Notes under the pieces: generated by a model
Seen by the model: the letters and a program-made list of their open reading frames with translations, nothing else
What the model was told of the DNA's origin: nothing
Databases searched by the model: none
From: Clostridia bacterium
GTDB lineage: Bacteria > Bacillota > Clostridia > Christensenellales > CAG-138
Direction: 5' to 3'
Length of the DNA: 64,000 nt
Assembly: GCA_017429985.1 (NCBI GenBank)
Contig: JAFRNW010000042.1
Span: 62,001 to 126,000 of the forward strand
Position numbers and translations under genes: made by a program
Shown: in pieces, positions 17,193-26,914 of the stretch
Layout of the letters: every line of letters begins with the position of its first letter
Numbering within the stretch: the first letter of the stretch is position 1

Positions 17193-19145
17193 TCACCGCA
17201 CTTTCAGGCCGCTTTCCATGTCGCTCATAGTCGTGATCGCGGAGAGGCAGCTGTCGGCGTCGTCGGAGGCGCAGAGGATCATGCCGTGGCTTTCAATGCC
17301 GCACAGCGTGATCGGCTTCAGATTGGCGACCAGAACGACCGTTTTCCCGAGAAGATCCTCGGGCTTGTACCAGTTTTTGATTCCGGAGACCACGGTGCGC
17401 GTCTCGGAGCCAACCTCAAGGGTCAGCTTCAGCAGCTTCTTGGAACGCTTGACCTCTTCGCACGCGGTTACTTTCGCAAGCCGGAGGTCCAGCTTTTCAA
17501 AATCGGCGTATTCGATCTCCGGTTTCCCCGGCTCTGCCTTCTGACCGGATGTCGCGCGCTGCGCTTCTTCCAGCGCTTCGATCTGAACGGAGATGACAGC
17601 GGGATCGATACGCGCGAACAGGATCTCCGGCTTTTCCGTTACTTTTGAACCGGAGGCATATCCGCCGAACACATCCAGGGAATCCAGTTCCCGCTCGGGC
17701 GCGTTCAGCTGCTTCAGGACTTTTTCCGCGGTTTCAGGGAGGAACGGCTTCAGAAGGTTTGCGCCGATGCTGATCCCCTCGACCAGGTTGTAAAGGACCT
17801 CGCTCAGCCTGTCGGCTTTTCCGGGATCTTTCGCAAGCGCCCAGGGCATCGTTTCGTCGATGTATTTGTTGCATCTGCGGAACAGAGCGAAGATTTCTGT
17901 CAGGGCATCCGCTACGCGGAGCGCGTCCATGCACGCCGTTACTTTGCCCGCGGTCCCTGCGGCGACCGCTTTCAGGTCTTCATCGACGGGTTCTGACGAT
18001 CCGGTTGAGGTTACGATCCCGCCGAAGTACTTGTTGGACATGGAAACGGTGCGGTTGACCAGATTGCCGAGCGTGTTCGCGAGATCGGAATTGAATCGTT
18101 CGATCATCAGATCCCAGGTAATGACGCCGTCGTTCTCAAAAGGCATCTCATGAAGGACAAAGAACCGGACCGCGTCCACGCCGAACAGACCCGCAAGGTC
18201 ATCCGCATACAGGACGTTTCCTTTGGATTTGCTCATCTTTCCGCCTGCCTGAAGCAGCCAGGGATGACCGAAAACCTGCTTCGGCAGAGGGAGATCCAGC
18301 GCCATCAGGAAGATCGGCCAGTAGATGGTATGGAAGCGGATGATATCCTTTCCGATCAGGTGCAGATCCGCCGGCCAGAACTTACGGAACTGTTCGGAGG
18401 ACGATCCGTCGCAGTCATACCCGATTCCGGTGATGTAATTGACGAGCGCATCCAGCCAGACGTAAACGACATGCTTCGGGTCGAAATCGACCGGGATCCC
18501 CCATTTGAAGGTCGTCCGCGACACGCAGAGATCCTGAAGCCCCGGAAGCAGGAAGTTGTTCATCATCTCGTTTTTGCGGGAAGCGGGCTGGATGAATTCG
18601 GGATGCGTGTTGATATACTCGATCAGCCTCGGGGCATACTTGCTCATTTTAAAGAAATATGCCTCTTCCTTCGCGGGCTTCACTTCCCCGCCGCAGTCGG
18701 GGCACTTTCCGTCGACAAGCTGGGAGGGGGTGAAGAAGGATTCGCAGGGAACGCAGTACAGTCCTTCGTAATAGCCCTTATAGATATCTCCCTGATCGTA
18801 CAGTTTTCTGAATATCTTCTGGACCTGCGCCTCATGCTCTGCGTCGGTCGTGCGGATGAATTTATCGTAGCTGGTCCCCATCAGATCCCAGATCCGCCTG
18901 ATTTCGGCGGCCGCACGGTCCACGTATTCCTTCGGCGTGACGCCCGCGTCCTTTGCCTTGTTCTCGATCTTCTGCCCGTGCTCGTCCGTGCCGGTCTGAA
19001 GGAAGACATCGTAGCCCTGATAACGTTTGTACCGGGCGATCGCGTCGGCAAGAACGGCTTCATAGGTGTTTCCGATGTGCGGCTTGCCGGAAGCGTAGGC
19101 GATTGCTGTCGTAATATAATAAGGTTTTCTGCTGCAGTTACACAT
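17193..19145 (-). CDS. metG: Methionyl-tRNA synthetase with C-terminal dimerisation domain
   Basis: A 650-residue class I synthetase. The first signature is HIGN (23-26) and the second KMSKS (303-307). The zinc knuckle has C131/C134 and C148/C151. The C-terminal 110 residues form the Trbp111/EMAP-like tRNA-binding domain (FEKLDLRLAKVTACEEV, VSGIKNWYKPEDL). It forms Met-tRNA for initiation and elongation. ATG 19145 follows AGGAGG; the longer in-frame reading to 19214 runs through the leader terminator and is rejected. Control is by the T-box directly upstream. Confidence 0.96.
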   Translation of the reverse strand: MCNCSRKPYYITTAIAYASGKPHIGNTYEAVLADAIARYKRYQGYDVFLQTGTDEHGQKIENKAKDAGVTPKEYVDRAAAEIRRIWDLMGTSYDKFIRTTDAEHEAQVQKIFRKLYDQGDIYKGYYEGLYCVPCESFFTPSQLVDGKCPDCGGEVKPAKEEAYFFKMSKYAPRLIEYINTHPEFIQPASRKNEMMNNFLLPGLQDLCVSRTTFKWGIPVDFDPKHVVYVWLDALVNYITGIGYDCDGSSSEQFRKFWPADLHLIGKDIIRFHTIYWPIFLMALDLPLPKQVFGHPWLLQAGGKMSKSKGNVLYADDLAGLFGVDAVRFFVLHEMPFENDGVITWDLMIERFNSDLANTLGNLVNRTVSMSNKYFGGIVTSTGSSEPVDEDLKAVAAGTAGKVTACMDALRVADALTEIFALFRRCNKYIDETMPWALAKDPGKADRLSEVLYNLVEGISIGANLLKPFLPETAEKVLKQLNAPERELDSLDVFGGYASGSKVTEKPEILFARIDPAVISVQIEALEEAQRATSGQKAEPGKPEIEYADFEKLDLRLAKVTACEEVKRSKKLLKLTLEVGSETRTVVSGIKNWYKPEDLLGKTVVLVANLKPITLCGIESHGMILCASDDADSCLSAITTMSDMESGLKVR

Positions 19146-19171
19146 ATCGTAGTGCCTCCTGTTCCATATGC

Positions 19172-19443
19172 AAATAAAATAAAACGGCGTACCGCCCGAA
19201 GGGACGATACGCATGTAAAACGATACGGATCTTAAACCACCCTACTTCCCTGTGAAAAACAGGGGCATAAAGTCATGCTGTAACGGGCATTCCCGTGCCG
19301 GCTCAAGGCGGAACCGCCATTCGCCTGCGCATCGCTCCGGGGCCATGTTCAGCGATAATCTCTGCCTGCCTTTCACCGTGCGGCGGGCTCTCTGCAAGAA
19401 ATGTTTCGCCTACTCTCCCCATCAAAGCGGTCTATCGGTCAAC
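19172..19443 (-). promoter_or_regulatory. T-box leader (tRNA-Met) of metG, non-canonical antiterminator
   Basis: Minus strand. GGGGAGAGTAG lies near the 5' end and GGTGAAAGGC follows. GAAC is followed by an ATG triplet (19346-19344) and GCCCCGGAGCGA; this is the specifier position and ATG is the Met codon. The T-box core AGGGTGG is present (CCACCC on plus at 19237-19242), but it is followed by TTTAAGATCC instead of the usual NACCGCG. The terminator GCGTATCGTCCC / GGGCGGTACGC (19212-19187) has an 11-bp stem with a CTTC loop and is followed by TTTTATTTTATTT. AGGG can still pair with the CCCT of the terminator arm. Confidence 0.82.
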
Positions 19444-19449
19444 CTAAAA

Positions 19450-19479
19450 ATTTTAGCATTCGGATGTTTGTCTTGTCAA
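19450..19479 (-). promoter_or_regulatory. Promoter of the metG leader
   Basis: On the minus strand, a consensus TTGACA (19479-19474) and TAAAAT (19455-19450) are separated by 18 bp. It is divergent from pth. Confidence 0.82.
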
Positions 19480-19538
19480 GAAATCGGAGCGGGTGATAAA
19501 CTGAATCGGAAAGCAGGAGAGAGGAGAGGACGCGGTTC

Positions 19539-20132
19539 ATGCACATTATCACCGGACTGGGAAACCCCGGACTTGAGTACAGAAACACAAGACACAATGC
19601 GGGATTTCAGACGCTTGACATTCTGGCGGAAGAGCTGCACATCAGGGTCACCAGACACGGCATGAGCGGGCTTTACGGGGACGGGATCCGTAACGGCGAG
19701 CGCGTGATCCTTCTTAAACCGCAGACCTACATGAATCTGTCGGGCAATTGCGTTCAGAAAGTACTTCATTTTTACAAGGTATCCCCTGAAAACCTGATCG
19801 TGATTTATGACGATATCGACCTCCCCGTCGGCTCGCTCCGGATCCGTGCGAGCGGAAGCGCCGGAACACATAACGGAATGCGCTCGGTTGTTGACGCAAT
19901 CGGCACAGACCAGTTCCCGAGAATCCGGATCGGCGTCGGAAGGTCCTCCCGAGAGCGTGACGACCTGAAGGATTATGTCCTGGGCAAACCGGGGCAGGAA
20001 GAAAGCGTTCTTCTGGAAACCGCTTTCCGCAATGCGGCGGAAGCGGCGGTCATGATCCTTGACGGGAAGCTGGAAGGCGCACAGGCGCTTTTCAATAAAA
20101 AACACGAGAACAAGGCTCCGTCACGGAGCTGA
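19539..20132 (+). CDS. pth: Peptidyl-tRNA hydrolase
   Basis: A 197-residue enzyme that releases peptides from prematurely dropped peptidyl-tRNA. The signature GLGNPGLEYRNTRHNAGF contains the catalytic His of the RHN motif. LLKPQTYMNLSG, VIYDDIDLPVGSLRIR and GSAGTHNGMRSV are intact family blocks, followed by FPRIRIGVGR. A purine-rich stretch with GAGAGG precedes ATG 19539. mfd follows after an inverted repeat, the common pth-mfd arrangement. Confidence 0.96.
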   Translation: MHIITGLGNPGLEYRNTRHNAGFQTLDILAEELHIRVTRHGMSGLYGDGIRNGERVILLKPQTYMNLSGNCVQKVLHFYKVSPENLIVIYDDIDLPVGSLRIRASGSAGTHNGMRSVVDAIGTDQFPRIRIGVGRSSRERDDLKDYVLGKPGQEESVLLETAFRNAAEAAVMILDGKLEGAQALFNKKHENKAPSRS

Positions 20133-20160
20133 CACCCCGTGTAAAAGAACACAGAACGAC

Positions 20161-20190
20161 AGGCGAAAGCACATGCTTTTCGCCTTGTTG
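20161..20190 (+). terminator. Hairpin between pth and mfd
   Basis: AGGCGAAAGC, an ACAT loop, then GCTTTTCGCCT form a stem with one bulged T. It is followed by TGTTGTGG rather than a real T run, so it is at best a partial terminator or processing site. Confidence 0.4.
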
Positions 20191-20216
20191 TGGTACAGAA
20201 AAAAAGGATGCCCGAT

Positions 20217-23200
20217 ATGAATCATTCCCTCTGCAGCATACTGAATGAAATGCCGGAATACCGGCGGTTTGAAGAGGCCGTGGCCGGCAGGAAAGGTCCT
20301 GTTGCGGTATTCGGACTTCAGGACGCTGCCAAAGCGCATCTGATTGCCTGCGCGGGCGAAAAACGCCCGGTGCTGTATGTCTGCGCGACAGATACCGGAG
20401 CGATGGAAATGTGGGAGATGACGAAGGGCTTTTTCCCGGAGGCAGCATTGTTTCTTCCCCGCGACGTCCCGCTGGTGCATGTTCTGAACGTTTCCGACGA
20501 ACGGAGCATACAGAGAGTCGGCGCGCTTACAAAGGCCGTAACGGGCGAAAGGCCGGTCATACTCTGCTCTGTCGAGGCGGTGCTTCAGAAACTTGCGCCG
20601 AAACAGGCGTTCTGCGGACAGTGCTACCGGATCCGAAGCGGGGATACGATGGAACCTAGACAGCTGGTGGAAAAACTCTGCGGGGCGGGGTACGAACGGG
20701 TCGAACTGGTTGAATCGCGCGGCCAGGTCGCCGCAAGGGGAGATCTCGTCGACATCTATCCCCCGCAGGAACGGTATGCCGTCCGGGTCGAATTCTGGGG
20801 CGACACGGTGGACCAGATGCGGGAATTCGATCCGGTTACGCAGATCTCCATCCGCCAGCGGACGGAATTGCTCGTGTCCCCCGCGTTTGAAGTGCCGCAG
20901 GGGCCGGAGGCGGTTGCCCGCGCCATGGAGCTGACGGGGAACGACACGGGCTTCGAAGCACAGAGAGCGATGTGGGAACTCGGACAGTTCAGCGCGGGAG
21001 CGGAGGCGCTGCTCCCCATGCTGTATCCCGAGACGGATGTGCTGCTGGATTACATGCCGGACGACACCGTGATCATCGTGGATGAGCCTTCAAGGGTGGA
21101 AGAAGCCGCGAAGACGGCGGAGCTGACTTTCAGCGAAACGGTGACGACCATGCTGGACCGTCAGGAGGGGGATCCGCTTCAGTGGCAGCTGCTGGCGTCA
21201 GAAAGGGAAATCATGCAGAGGCTTTCCGGCCCATCGACTGCCGTGATGTATGCGTTCCTGCGGTCGCACCCTCTGTTTACGCCGAAGGAGATCGTCCAGT
21301 TCACGACCAGGCCCGCACCGAAATACATGGGAGACATCCGGGAACTGGCGGCGGACACGGAACGCTGGAGAGCGGACGGGAACGCGGTCATCCTGTGTGC
21401 GGGAGAGCACGCGGAATCGCTCGCGGATCAGCTGAGAGACTGCGGCGTGTCTTTAAGGGTCACGGACAAGGTCGAACGGACAGACTGTTTCTCGGAGATC
21501 CTCGTCTCATGCGAGGATCTGCTGTCCGGTTTTTATTACCCGTCGCTGCGGCGCGTCGTCCTCGGGGCAACGGATCTGTTCGGAAAGAAGGACATCGGCA
21601 GACGGAAGAGCGGAAAACGGAAATCGATACTGCTGTCCGATCTGTCGCACGGAGACTATGTCGTTCACGAAACGTACGGGATCGGCAGATTTATCGGAAT
21701 AGAACCGCTGACCACCGAGGGGAATACCCGTGATTACCTTCTGATCGAGTATCACGGGGGAGACCGGCTGTATGTTCCGACCGAAAACATGGACAGAGTC
21801 CAGAAGTATATAGGTGGCGGTGATGAAGACGCGGTTCCGAACCTGTCCAGACTCGGCGGGACGGAATGGCAGGGGAGAGTCAGAAGGGCAAGGGAGGCGG
21901 CCAAGAAACTGGCGGTAGACCTTGCCGCCCTGTATGCCGCGCGGAGCCAGATCAAGGGTCACGCGTTTTCGCCCGACAGCCCCTGGCAGAAGCAGCTGGA
22001 AGAAAGATTTCCGTATACGGAAACGCCGGATCAGATTCAGAGCATGGCGGAGATCAAGGCAGACATGGAAAAACCCCGGCCGATGGACCGGCTTCTGTGC
22101 GGGGACGTGGGCTATGGAAAAACGGAGATCGCCCTTCGGGCAGCCTTTAAGGCGGTACAGGATTCCAAGCAGGTCGCGCTGCTTGTTCCGACGACGATAC
22201 TCGCCCAGCAGCATTACAACACCTTCAAAGAACGGTTTTCGGACTTTCCTGTCAGGATCGCCTGCATGTCGCGGTTCAAATCCAAAAACGAGATGAGCGC
22301 GATAAGGCAGAAGCTGCAGGACGGTCAGATCGATATTGTGATCGGAACCCATGCGCTGCTGTCCAAAAGCGTGCAGTTCAAAGACCTGGGGCTGCTCATC
22401 ATAGACGAGGAACACCGGTTCGGGGTCAATCACAAGGAACAGATCAAAGCCGTCCGGCAGCAGGTCGACGTGCTGACGCTGACCGCAACGCCGATTCCCA
22501 GAACGCTCAATCTTTCGATGACCGGAATCAGGGATATCAGCGTGCTCGGAACCCCTCCGGAGGGCAGATATCCTGTTCAGACCGTTGTGCTGGAGTATAC
22601 GGACGGGCTGGTGACAGACGCGATCACAAAGGAAATCGCGAGAGGCGGCCAGGTCTATGTCGTTTCGAACAAAGTTCAGAATTTTGAAGGGATCGCCGCG
22701 CATCTGCGGGAGCTGGTCCCTTCCGCCACGATCATTTCCGCGCACGGACAGATGAACGAGCGCGTGCTCGAAAAGGCAATGATCTCCTTCATGGAGAAAG
22801 AGGCGGACATACTGCTCTGTTCGACCATTATCGAGAGCGGCCTGGATATACCGAACGCCAATACGATGATCGTTCTGGATGCCGACAGATTCGGCCTGGC
22901 GCAGCTTTACCAGCTGAGGGGAAGAATCGGAAGGAGCAACCGTCTCGGATATGCCTATCTGACGGTGCAGAGCGGTCACGTTCTGAGCGAGAAGGCTCAG
23001 AAAAGGCTGAGGGCGATCAGAGAATTCACGCAGTTCGGCGCAGGGTTCCAGCTTGCGATGAGAGATCTGGAGATCCGCGGCGCAGGGAGCCTTCTCGGGG
23101 CGGAGCAGCATGGGCATATTGCGGATATCGGGTATGAGTATTATCTGAAGATCATCCGGAACGCGCTGCAGGAGGCACGCGGGGAATCCGTTGAATTCGA

Positions 23201-23657
23201 AACGGATGTTTCCGTAGAGATTCCGCTGAACGCCCATATTCCCAGGGAATATGTCGCGAGCGAAGGCCAGAGGATGGAACTCTACCGCAGAATTGCGGAC
23301 GTGGACAGCAAGGAACAGGAATTGCTGCTGGAAGAGGAGATGGAAGACAGATTCGGCGAGATACCGGAAGCGGTGCGGAATCTGTTCCGGATCGCGCTGA
23401 TCAAGCACTACGCCGCCCGTGCCTGCCTGTCCAAGGTCACCGTCAGCGAGAAGGAAACTCGGCTCCTGTTTTCCGAGCATGCGGCTCTTGACGGGGAAAT
23501 GCTGATCAGCGCGGTCTCCCAGATCAAAGGCGCGCGAATCGTTGCCTCAGAACCGCTTGGGATCGTGCTGTCGAGAAGGAAAGAGCCAACCGACAGAATC
23601 ATAGAAGAATTGCCACAATTTCTTTACACAATTGGGCATTGTGTTGCCATATCCTGA
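20217..23657 (+). CDS. mfd: Transcription-repair coupling factor Mfd
   Basis: An SF2 translocase of 1146 residues that removes RNA polymerase stalled at lesions and recruits UvrA. The UvrB-homology module is at the N terminus. An RNA polymerase-interacting domain lies around SHGDYVVHETYGIGRFIG. The helicase motor carries GDVGYGKTEIALRA (Walker A), IIDEEHRFGV (DEEH box) and LTATPIPRTLN, and ends in the RGRIGRS region. The C-terminal TRCF domain is present. ATG 20217 has AAAGGA eight bases upstream; GTG 20190 and ATG 20208 are alternative in-frame starts with poorer sites. Confidence 0.96.
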   Translation: MNHSLCSILNEMPEYRRFEEAVAGRKGPVAVFGLQDAAKAHLIACAGEKRPVLYVCATDTGAMEMWEMTKGFFPEAALFLPRDVPLVHVLNVSDERSIQRVGALTKAVTGERPVILCSVEAVLQKLAPKQAFCGQCYRIRSGDTMEPRQLVEKLCGAGYERVELVESRGQVAARGDLVDIYPPQERYAVRVEFWGDTVDQMREFDPVTQISIRQRTELLVSPAFEVPQGPEAVARAMELTGNDTGFEAQRAMWELGQFSAGAEALLPMLYPETDVLLDYMPDDTVIIVDEPSRVEEAAKTAELTFSETVTTMLDRQEGDPLQWQLLASEREIMQRLSGPSTAVMYAFLRSHPLFTPKEIVQFTTRPAPKYMGDIRELAADTERWRADGNAVILCAGEHAESLADQLRDCGVSLRVTDKVERTDCFSEILVSCEDLLSGFYYPSLRRVVLGATDLFGKKDIGRRKSGKRKSILLSDLSHGDYVVHETYGIGRFIGIEPLTTEGNTRDYLLIEYHGGDRLYVPTENMDRVQKYIGGGDEDAVPNLSRLGGTEWQGRVRRAREAAKKLAVDLAALYAARSQIKGHAFSPDSPWQKQLEERFPYTETPDQIQSMAEIKADMEKPRPMDRLLCGDVGYGKTEIALRAAFKAVQDSKQVALLVPTTILAQQHYNTFKERFSDFPVRIACMSRFKSKNEMSAIRQKLQDGQIDIVIGTHALLSKSVQFKDLGLLIIDEEHRFGVNHKEQIKAVRQQVDVLTLTATPIPRTLNLSMTGIRDISVLGTPPEGRYPVQTVVLEYTDGLVTDAITKEIARGGQVYVVSNKVQNFEGIAAHLRELVPSATIISAHGQMNERVLEKAMISFMEKEADILLCSTIIESGLDIPNANTMIVLDADRFGLAQLYQLRGRIGRSNRLGYAYLTVQSGHVLSEKAQKRLRAIREFTQFGAGFQLAMRDLEIRGAGSLLGAEQHGHIADIGYEYYLKIIRNALQEARGESVEFETDVSVEIPLNAHIPREYVASEGQRMELYRRIADVDSKEQELLLEEEMEDRFGEIPEAVRNLFRIALIKHYAARACLSKVTVSEKETRLLFSEHAALDGEMLISAVSQIKGARIVASEPLGIVLSRRKEPTDRIIEELPQFLYTIGHCVAIS

Positions 23658-23667
23658 TGTTTATAAT
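23639..23667 (+). promoter_or_regulatory. Promoter of the PrsA-like gene
   Basis: TTGTGT (23639-23644) and a perfect TATAAT (23662-23667) are spaced 17 bp apart, overlapping the end of mfd and lying about 40 bp before the next ATG. Confidence 0.7.
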
Positions 23668-23703
23668 GCAAGAGAATTATTGAGAATTATGAGGAGAGAA
23701 ACC

Positions 23704-25083
23704 ATGCATTTTTTGAAGAAAACGACGGCCGTGCTGGTCTGCGTTCTGATGCTCGTTTCCGCATCGGCCTGTTCTTCGACAGACGCTGCGGACAAGATCG
23801 AGACCGTTCAGGTGAATTCCGTGCTGGACCGTGACGCAACGGCAGCGACCGTGGGCGACGAAGTCATCACGGTCGGCGAGGTGGAGGACGCTTACAACGA
23901 ATACGTCCAGATGTACTCGTATTACGGGCAGCCTGTGCCGACAGAAGACGCGGATATTGAGACCGTCCAGGACACGGTTGTGGAAATGCTTGTCAAAACG
24001 CAGATCCTGACAGTAAAGGCGAAAGAGAACGGCTGTGACGTGCTTTCGGAAGAACAGGAAGCGGAACTCGAAAAGGCGGTGGCGGACGAAGAAGCGAATC
24101 TGATCAATTACTATCTGGAAGAAGGAGGCGATCCTTCCGACGAAAAGGCCCGCGAGGCGGCAATTGACCTGATCAACGCGGATCTGGTGAATTACGGCTG
24201 GAATATGGGTTTCGAGGAATACATGGAATATCTCCGCAATTACTACAGGGAAACGTATGCAAGCCAGAACCTTGAAAACCTGGTCAAGCAGGGCGCGGAA
24301 GTCACGGCGGAGGAAGTACAGAGTTATTACGACAGCCTTCTCGAGGATCAGACCGTAACGATGGAAGATGCCACGCAGTATCTGAGCGGTGAAATGGATT
24401 ACGAGATGGGTGCTGGCGATATCGTCGTTGTCGTACCGGAGAACTATGCGAGGATCAAGGTGCTGACCGTCCAGCCGGAAGGCGCGATGGATGAAAGCTA
24501 TGAATCGATCCGATCCGAGATGCTGAATCTGGAAGCGGAATACGGAAAGCTGGTGCTGTCGGGATCGGAAGACCAGGACAGGATCGCCGAGATTGAGAAG
24601 GATTATGCCGACAGAAAAGCTTCCGCGGACGTGATGCAGGAAGAGTATATCGGCGCTGCAAGAGAAAAGATCCGGGACGCGTATGATAAACTTCAGAGCG
24701 GCGCTTCCTTTGACGAAGTGTTTGCTGAATATAATGAGGACACCGTCTACACGGCGTATCCGGAAATTGGAGAAAAAGGCTATCTGATTCTCCTGACGGA
24801 TGAAGACGGATACTGGAGCGAAACCATCCGGAACGCCGCTTCCGGCCTGAAGGCGGGCGAGTATTCGGAGATCCTTTCCGAAGACGATGTGTTCCATATC
24901 GTGTACATGGTCGGAGCGGAAAAACCCGGCCAGAAACAGCTGGAAGATATCCGCGAGGCCGTGACAAAGCTGGCGCTTGCCGAAAAACAGGAAGAGGTCT
25001 GGAAAACGACCCAGGATGAGTGGACGGCAGACCGGAGCATCGTCAAACTGTATCCGGACGCGTACCGGCCCGTCGGAAAATAA
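23704..25083 (+). CDS. PrsA/SurA-like lipoprotein foldase
   Basis: A 459-residue exported protein with signal peptide MHFLKKTTAVLVCVLMLVSA followed by SACSS, a probable lipidation Cys. A SurA_N-like helical chaperone domain starts at about residue 38 (TVGDEVITVGEVEDAYNEY). A long acidic helical section follows. Residues of about 315-430 (LQSGASFDEVFAEYNED, LKAGEYSEILSEDDVFHIVYM) resemble a parvulin domain, but a large part of the usual GGxLG core is altered. It probably assists folding of secreted proteins at the outer membrane face; isomerase activity is doubtful. AGGAGAG precedes ATG 23704. Placement behind mfd is common in clostridia. Confidence 0.82.
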   Translation: MHFLKKTTAVLVCVLMLVSASACSSTDAADKIETVQVNSVLDRDATAATVGDEVITVGEVEDAYNEYVQMYSYYGQPVPTEDADIETVQDTVVEMLVKTQILTVKAKENGCDVLSEEQEAELEKAVADEEANLINYYLEEGGDPSDEKAREAAIDLINADLVNYGWNMGFEEYMEYLRNYYRETYASQNLENLVKQGAEVTAEEVQSYYDSLLEDQTVTMEDATQYLSGEMDYEMGAGDIVVVVPENYARIKVLTVQPEGAMDESYESIRSEMLNLEAEYGKLVLSGSEDQDRIAEIEKDYADRKASADVMQEEYIGAAREKIRDAYDKLQSGASFDEVFAEYNEDTVYTAYPEIGEKGYLILLTDEDGYWSETIRNAASGLKAGEYSEILSEDDVFHIVYMVGAEKPGQKQLEDIREAVTKLALAEKQEEVWKTTQDEWTADRSIVKLYPDAYRPVGK

Positions 25084-25099
25084 ATCATTTCATGACCCG

Positions 25100-25134
25100 A
25101 ATACGCCGCGCATGCCGTGCGGCGTATTTTTCTT
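25100..25134 (+). terminator. Terminator after the PrsA-like gene
   Basis: AATACGCCGC paired with GCGGCGTATT, with an inner GCA/TGC stem, is followed by TTTCTTT. Confidence 0.9.
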
Positions 25135-25195
25135 TCGGCCGTGACGGGATACAGGAAACGGTCGGGCTGTCCGGCCATGCGGAAGGGCGCATGAT

Positions 25196-25225
25196 TTGAC
25201 AATCGGAACGGTATAACGATATTAT
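25196..25225 (+). promoter_or_regulatory. Promoter of glnS-gltX
   Basis: TTGACA (25196-25201) and TATTAT (25220-25225) are separated by 18 bp, with an AT-rich discriminator and the glnS ATG about 40 bp further on. Confidence 0.75.
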
Positions 25226-25267
25226 ATTAAATTGATCCTAAAAGACACGCCATGACTCGGAGGGAAT

Positions 25268-26905
25268 ATGGAAGAAGCAGCAAAAAGCAAAAATTTCATT
25301 GAAGAAATCATTGAAGAGGATATCCGGAGCAAGGAGCCACGGGTCAAAACCAGATTCCCGCCAGAGCCGAACGGATATCTTCATATCGGGCACGCGAAGG
25401 CGCTGTGCATTGATTTCGGGATGGCCGAGCAGTACGGCGGAAGCTGCAATCTGCGCTTCGACGACACGAATCCGACCAAGGAGGACGTGGAGTACGTGGA
25501 AGCGATCAAGGAAGACATCGAATGGCTTGGATTTCACTGGGACAAGCTCCTGTTCGGATCGTCCTATTTTGACCGGTGCTATGAGCTTGCGGTCAAACTT
25601 ATCAAAAAAGGACTCGCGTATGTGGACGATCTGTCCAAGGACGAAATGCGCGAGTACAGAGGGACGCTGACGGAACCCGGGAAAAACAGTCCCTTCAGAG
25701 ACAGAACCGTCGAGGAAAACCTGGATCTGTTTGAACGGATGAAAAACGGGGAGTTCGAGGACGGAGCGAGGACGCTGCGCGCGAAGATCGATATGGCCTC
25801 TCCGAACATCAATATGCGCGATCCCGCCCTGTACAGGATCAAGCATGTCAGCCACCATCAGACCGGGGACAAGTGGTGCATTTATCCGATGTATGATTTC
25901 GCGCATCCCATCCAGGACGCGATCGAAGGCGTGACGCATTCTCTGTGCTCGCTGGAATATGAAGCCCACCGGCCGCTGTATGACTGGGTGGTCGAGCAGT
26001 GCGGCTTTGAGAACAGACCGAGACAGATCGAGTTCGCAAGGCTGAACCTGACGAATACCGTCATGAGCAAGCGCTATCTCCGCCAGCTGGTCGAGGAAGG
26101 CTATGTGAGCGGCTGGGACGATCCGAGAATGCCGACGCTTTGCGCCATGCGGAGGAGAGGATATACTGCCGCCTCGATCCGGGATTTTCTGGAGCGGGTC
26201 GGTGTCGCGAAAGCGGATTCCGTTGTTGAGACCGCGATGCTGGAACACTGTGTCCGCGAGGATCTGAACGCGCACGCGTGGCGCTATATGGCGGTTATTC
26301 ATCCGCTGCGCGTCATCGTGGACAACTGGGAGGACGGGAAAACCGAAGCGTTTCAGGTGGAAAACCTTCCCGGATCCCCCGAAGCGGGAACGCATGAGAT
26401 CGTGTTCGAAAAGGAACTCTATATTGACCGGGAGGATTTTTCGATCGATCCCCCAAAGAAATATTTCCGGCTGAAACCTGACGGCGAAGTACGGCTGAAA
26501 GGCGCATATGTCGTGAAATGCACCGGCTGGGAAACGAACGACGAAGGGATCGTCACCGCCGTTCATGTCACGTATGATCCCGAGACAAGGGGCGGAGAGT
26601 GCGAGCGCAAGGTGAAGGGGACCCTCCAGTTTGTGCCGAGGACGAGCGCCGTCCCTGCGGAATTCCGCCTGTATGAAGAGCTGCTGGATCCGGAGGCAGA
26701 CCCGGAGCTTTCGTTTACGGACCGGCTGAATCCGTCTTCCCTGACGGTCTGTGACGGATATGTCGAGCCTGCCGTAAACACGGCACAGCCGGGAGACACG
26801 TTCCAGTTTATGCGGATCGGGTATTTCTGCAAGGATACGGATTCCGTTCCGGAGCGTCCTGTTTTCAACAGGACGGTCGGACTGAAAGACAGTTTTAAGA
26901 TCTGA
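25268..26905 (+). CDS. glnS: Glutaminyl-tRNA synthetase
   Basis: A 545-residue class Ib synthetase that charges tRNA-Gln directly. The first signature is [15 protein letters not shown]; the second is the GlnRS form [25 protein letters not shown], just after it, is typical of GlnRS and absent from GluRS. The C-terminal beta-barrel anticodon domains follow ([19 protein letters not shown]). Many Firmicutes lack GlnRS and use GatCAB, so its presence with a GluRS immediately behind is informative. GGAGG precedes ATG 25268. gltX starts nine bases after the stop. Confidence 0.96.
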   Translation: MEEAAKSKNFIEEIIEEDIRSKEPRVKTRFPPEPNGYLHIGHAKALCIDFGMAEQYGGSCNLRFDDTNPTKEDVEYVEAIKEDIEWLGFHWDKLLFGSSYFDRCYELAVKLIKKGLAYVDDLSKDEMREYRGTLTEPGKNSPFRDRTVEENLDLFERMKNGEFEDGARTLRAKIDMASPNINMRDPALYRIKHVSHHQTGDKWCIYPMYDFAHPIQDAIEGVTHSLCSLEYEAHRPLYDWVVEQCGFENRPRQIEFARLNLTNTVMSKRYLRQLVEEGYVSGWDDPRMPTLCAMRRRGYTAASIRDFLERVGVAKADSVVETAMLEHCVREDLNAHAWRYMAVIHPLRVIVDNWEDGKTEAFQVENLPGSPEAGTHEIVFEKELYIDREDFSIDPPKKYFRLKPDGEVRLKGAYVVKCTGWETNDEGIVTAVHVTYDPETRGGECERKVKGTLQFVPRTSAVPAEFRLYEELLDPEADPELSFTDRLNPSSLTVCDGYVEPAVNTAQPGDTFQFMRIGYFCKDTDSVPERPVFNRTVGLKDSFKI

Positions 26906-26914
26906 GGAGGATAC

